Source: Daphnia pulex (Eukaryota; Arthropoda; Branchiopoda; Diplostraca; Daphniidae). Taken from it: DNA of 64,000 bases. The position numbers were made by a program, and so were the translations under genes. Shown here piece by piece: positions 62,493 to 64,000 of the stretch (its first letter is position 1; the number at the start of each line of letters is the position of its first letter). The notes beneath the pieces were generated by a model that searched no databases, was not told where the DNA came from, and saw only the letters and a list, made by a program, of their open reading frames with translations. The stretch is taken from NCBI RefSeq assembly GCF_021134715.1, contig NC_060019.1:4712001-4776000 (forward strand), given 5' to 3'.

Positions 62493-64000
62493 CTCTTTTC
62501 CCGTGGTTCACTTGGTCAAGAAAATTAGGGAAAATCTGGGAAAATCGGGAAATTTGCGAAAAATTGGAAAAAATTATAGGGAAAGTAGGGAAATTTGAGA
62601 AAAAAGGGAAAAAATTACAGGGAAATAGGGAAATTTGAGAAAAATGGGAAAAATTACAGGGAAATAGGGAAATTTGAGAAAAATGGGAAAAAATTACAGG
62701 GAAATAGGGAAATTTGAGAAAAATGGGAAAAAATTACAGGGAAAAACTACATTTCTCATTTTTCTCAATTTTCCCATTTTTGTGGTGGTTCACTTGGAAA
62801 AAAGAGTGGATAGCCCCTCGATCCCAAATTAACACGAAGGTAGGAAAGCGTTTTGGTTTGCTTTTTAAGATTAGACGAAAGGGATGTGGATTTCCCATAT
62901 TTCAGACAGGAAATCCGAATTTGCTGATAAAGTTATTTATCAAGTCAAGCTCGAGCAAAAAATGTATTTTCCAGTTTAAATATTAATTTTAGAAAATTGA
63001 ACTTACTAACAATTTTGTCGAGTTTTGTTGTTGTGGTTATTGCATGAACGTTTAGAGGGCAGTGCGAAAATGGATTGCAGGGAACACCGTGTTGCGGTAG
63101 ACGAAAGTGCAACGCCCTGAGCTGTATAACTGTCAGGGCGGCTGTTGGTAATCATATCACGCCGTCCAATAAATTACGAAAGCAATTCAGTCAAAAATAA
63201 ATTTCGTCAATGACAAGAGTGTCCGCTCGAATCTGCAGACTCCCACGGGAGGTAGGCGACAACGGTTTAATGATGAATTACTTGTACAGATAAATAATCA
63301 AGTTTAAAAAAGGGAGTCAGCGCTGAGGTTTTCTGCTTGAGTGTTGGCGACAAGATTGGTTACGTCATTTATAACTATTGCAAGGACGATCCTGAACATC
63401 GCTGGTATTAGCTAACCGAGGGGTTGTCTACTCTTTTCCCGTGGTTCACTTGGTCAAGAAAATTAGGGAAAATCTGGGAAAATAGGGAAATTTGAGAAAA
63501 ATTGGAAAAAATTACAGGGAAATAGGGAAATTTGAGAAAAATGGGAAAAAATTACAGGGAAAAATTGCATTTCTCATTTTTCTCAATTTTCCCATTTTTG
63601 TGGTGGTTCACTTGGAAAAAGAGTGGATAGCCCCTCGATCCCAAATTAACACGAAGGTAGGAAAGCGTTTTGGTTTGCTTTTTAAGATTAGACGAAAGGG
63701 ATGTGGATTTCCCATATTTCAGACAGGAAATCCGAATTTGCTGAGAAAGTTATTTATCAAGTCAAGCTCGAGCAAAAAATGTCTTTTCAATTTTAAATAT
63801 TAATTTTAGAAAATTGAACTTACTAAAAATTTTGTCGAGTTTTGTTGTTGTGGTTATTGCATGAACGTTTAGAGGGCAGTGCGAAAATGGATTGCAGGGA
63901 ACACCGTGTTGCGGTAGACGAAAGTGCAACGCCCTGAGCTGTATAACTGTCAGGGCGGCTGTTGGTAATCATATCACGCCGTCCAATAATTTACGAAAGC
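62493..64000 (+). repeat. Satellite block 5 (continues beyond the window)
   Basis: Two units are in view, with relic cysteine exons near 63060 and 63875. The first unit closely matches block 4, including the enlarged purine tract, so blocks 4 and 5 share a recent origin. Confidence 0.8.

Overview
The window looks like nuclear DNA of an arthropod, compatible with a small crustacean such as Daphnia. The evidence is AT-rich sequence, introns of about 50-80 bases with GT-AG or a few GC-AG borders, recognisable animal genes (RPA2, a BLM-type RecQ helicase, a P5-type ATPase), an initiator/TATA-driven secreted peptide gene, and many DNA transposons. Species is inference only; nothing here is prokaryotic.

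Left part (1-12 kb): a conventional gene neighbourhood that is decaying. It holds the last three exons of RPA2, an unrecognised minus-strand pseudogene (1075-2380), an unrecognised three-exon reading frame (3207-3781), and a RecQ/BLM helicase gene (5606-9987) split by a 1.09-kb fold-back element and carrying DKAH in place of DEAH. A polypurine minisatellite follows, then a frameshifted fragment of an ATP13A-like P5 ATPase that stops at the edge of the repeat region.

Right part (12-64 kb): an amplified region. A long repeat of about 7-9 kb occurs as copies at 13982-22860, 30541-37058, 38123-45262, 46446-48353 (truncated) and 57445-62492. The copies are separated by a satellite of about 0.82-0.86 kb per unit; in the largest block (22861-30540) two unit types alternate, giving a 1.67-kb higher-order repeat. 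Each full long repeat carries a three-exon minus-strand gene (Ser/Thr/Pro-rich N-terminus, helical C-terminus), a head-to-head plus-strand reading frame, a relic cysteine-rich exon, a decayed CUB-like frame, a 67-residue secreted eight-cysteine peptide gene with its own TATA box, a hairpin and a tRNA-like segment. The eight-cysteine peptide is the same in all four copies.

A Mutator-like element (50064-57444) with about 1.2-kb terminal inverted repeats and a SWIM-finger transposase sits in the three-exon gene of copy 4/5. The host sequence on both sides of it is the same 1,705 bases in opposite orientation, making a 10.8-kb palindrome (48359-59149). Together with a 5-base filler and a loss of roughly 190 bases at the outer junction, this suggests fold-back repair primed by the transposon inverted repeats, or an assembly fold. 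Copy 1 also carries a partial LTR-element insertion and a clean 782-base DNA transposon whose empty site is preserved in copies 3 and 4.
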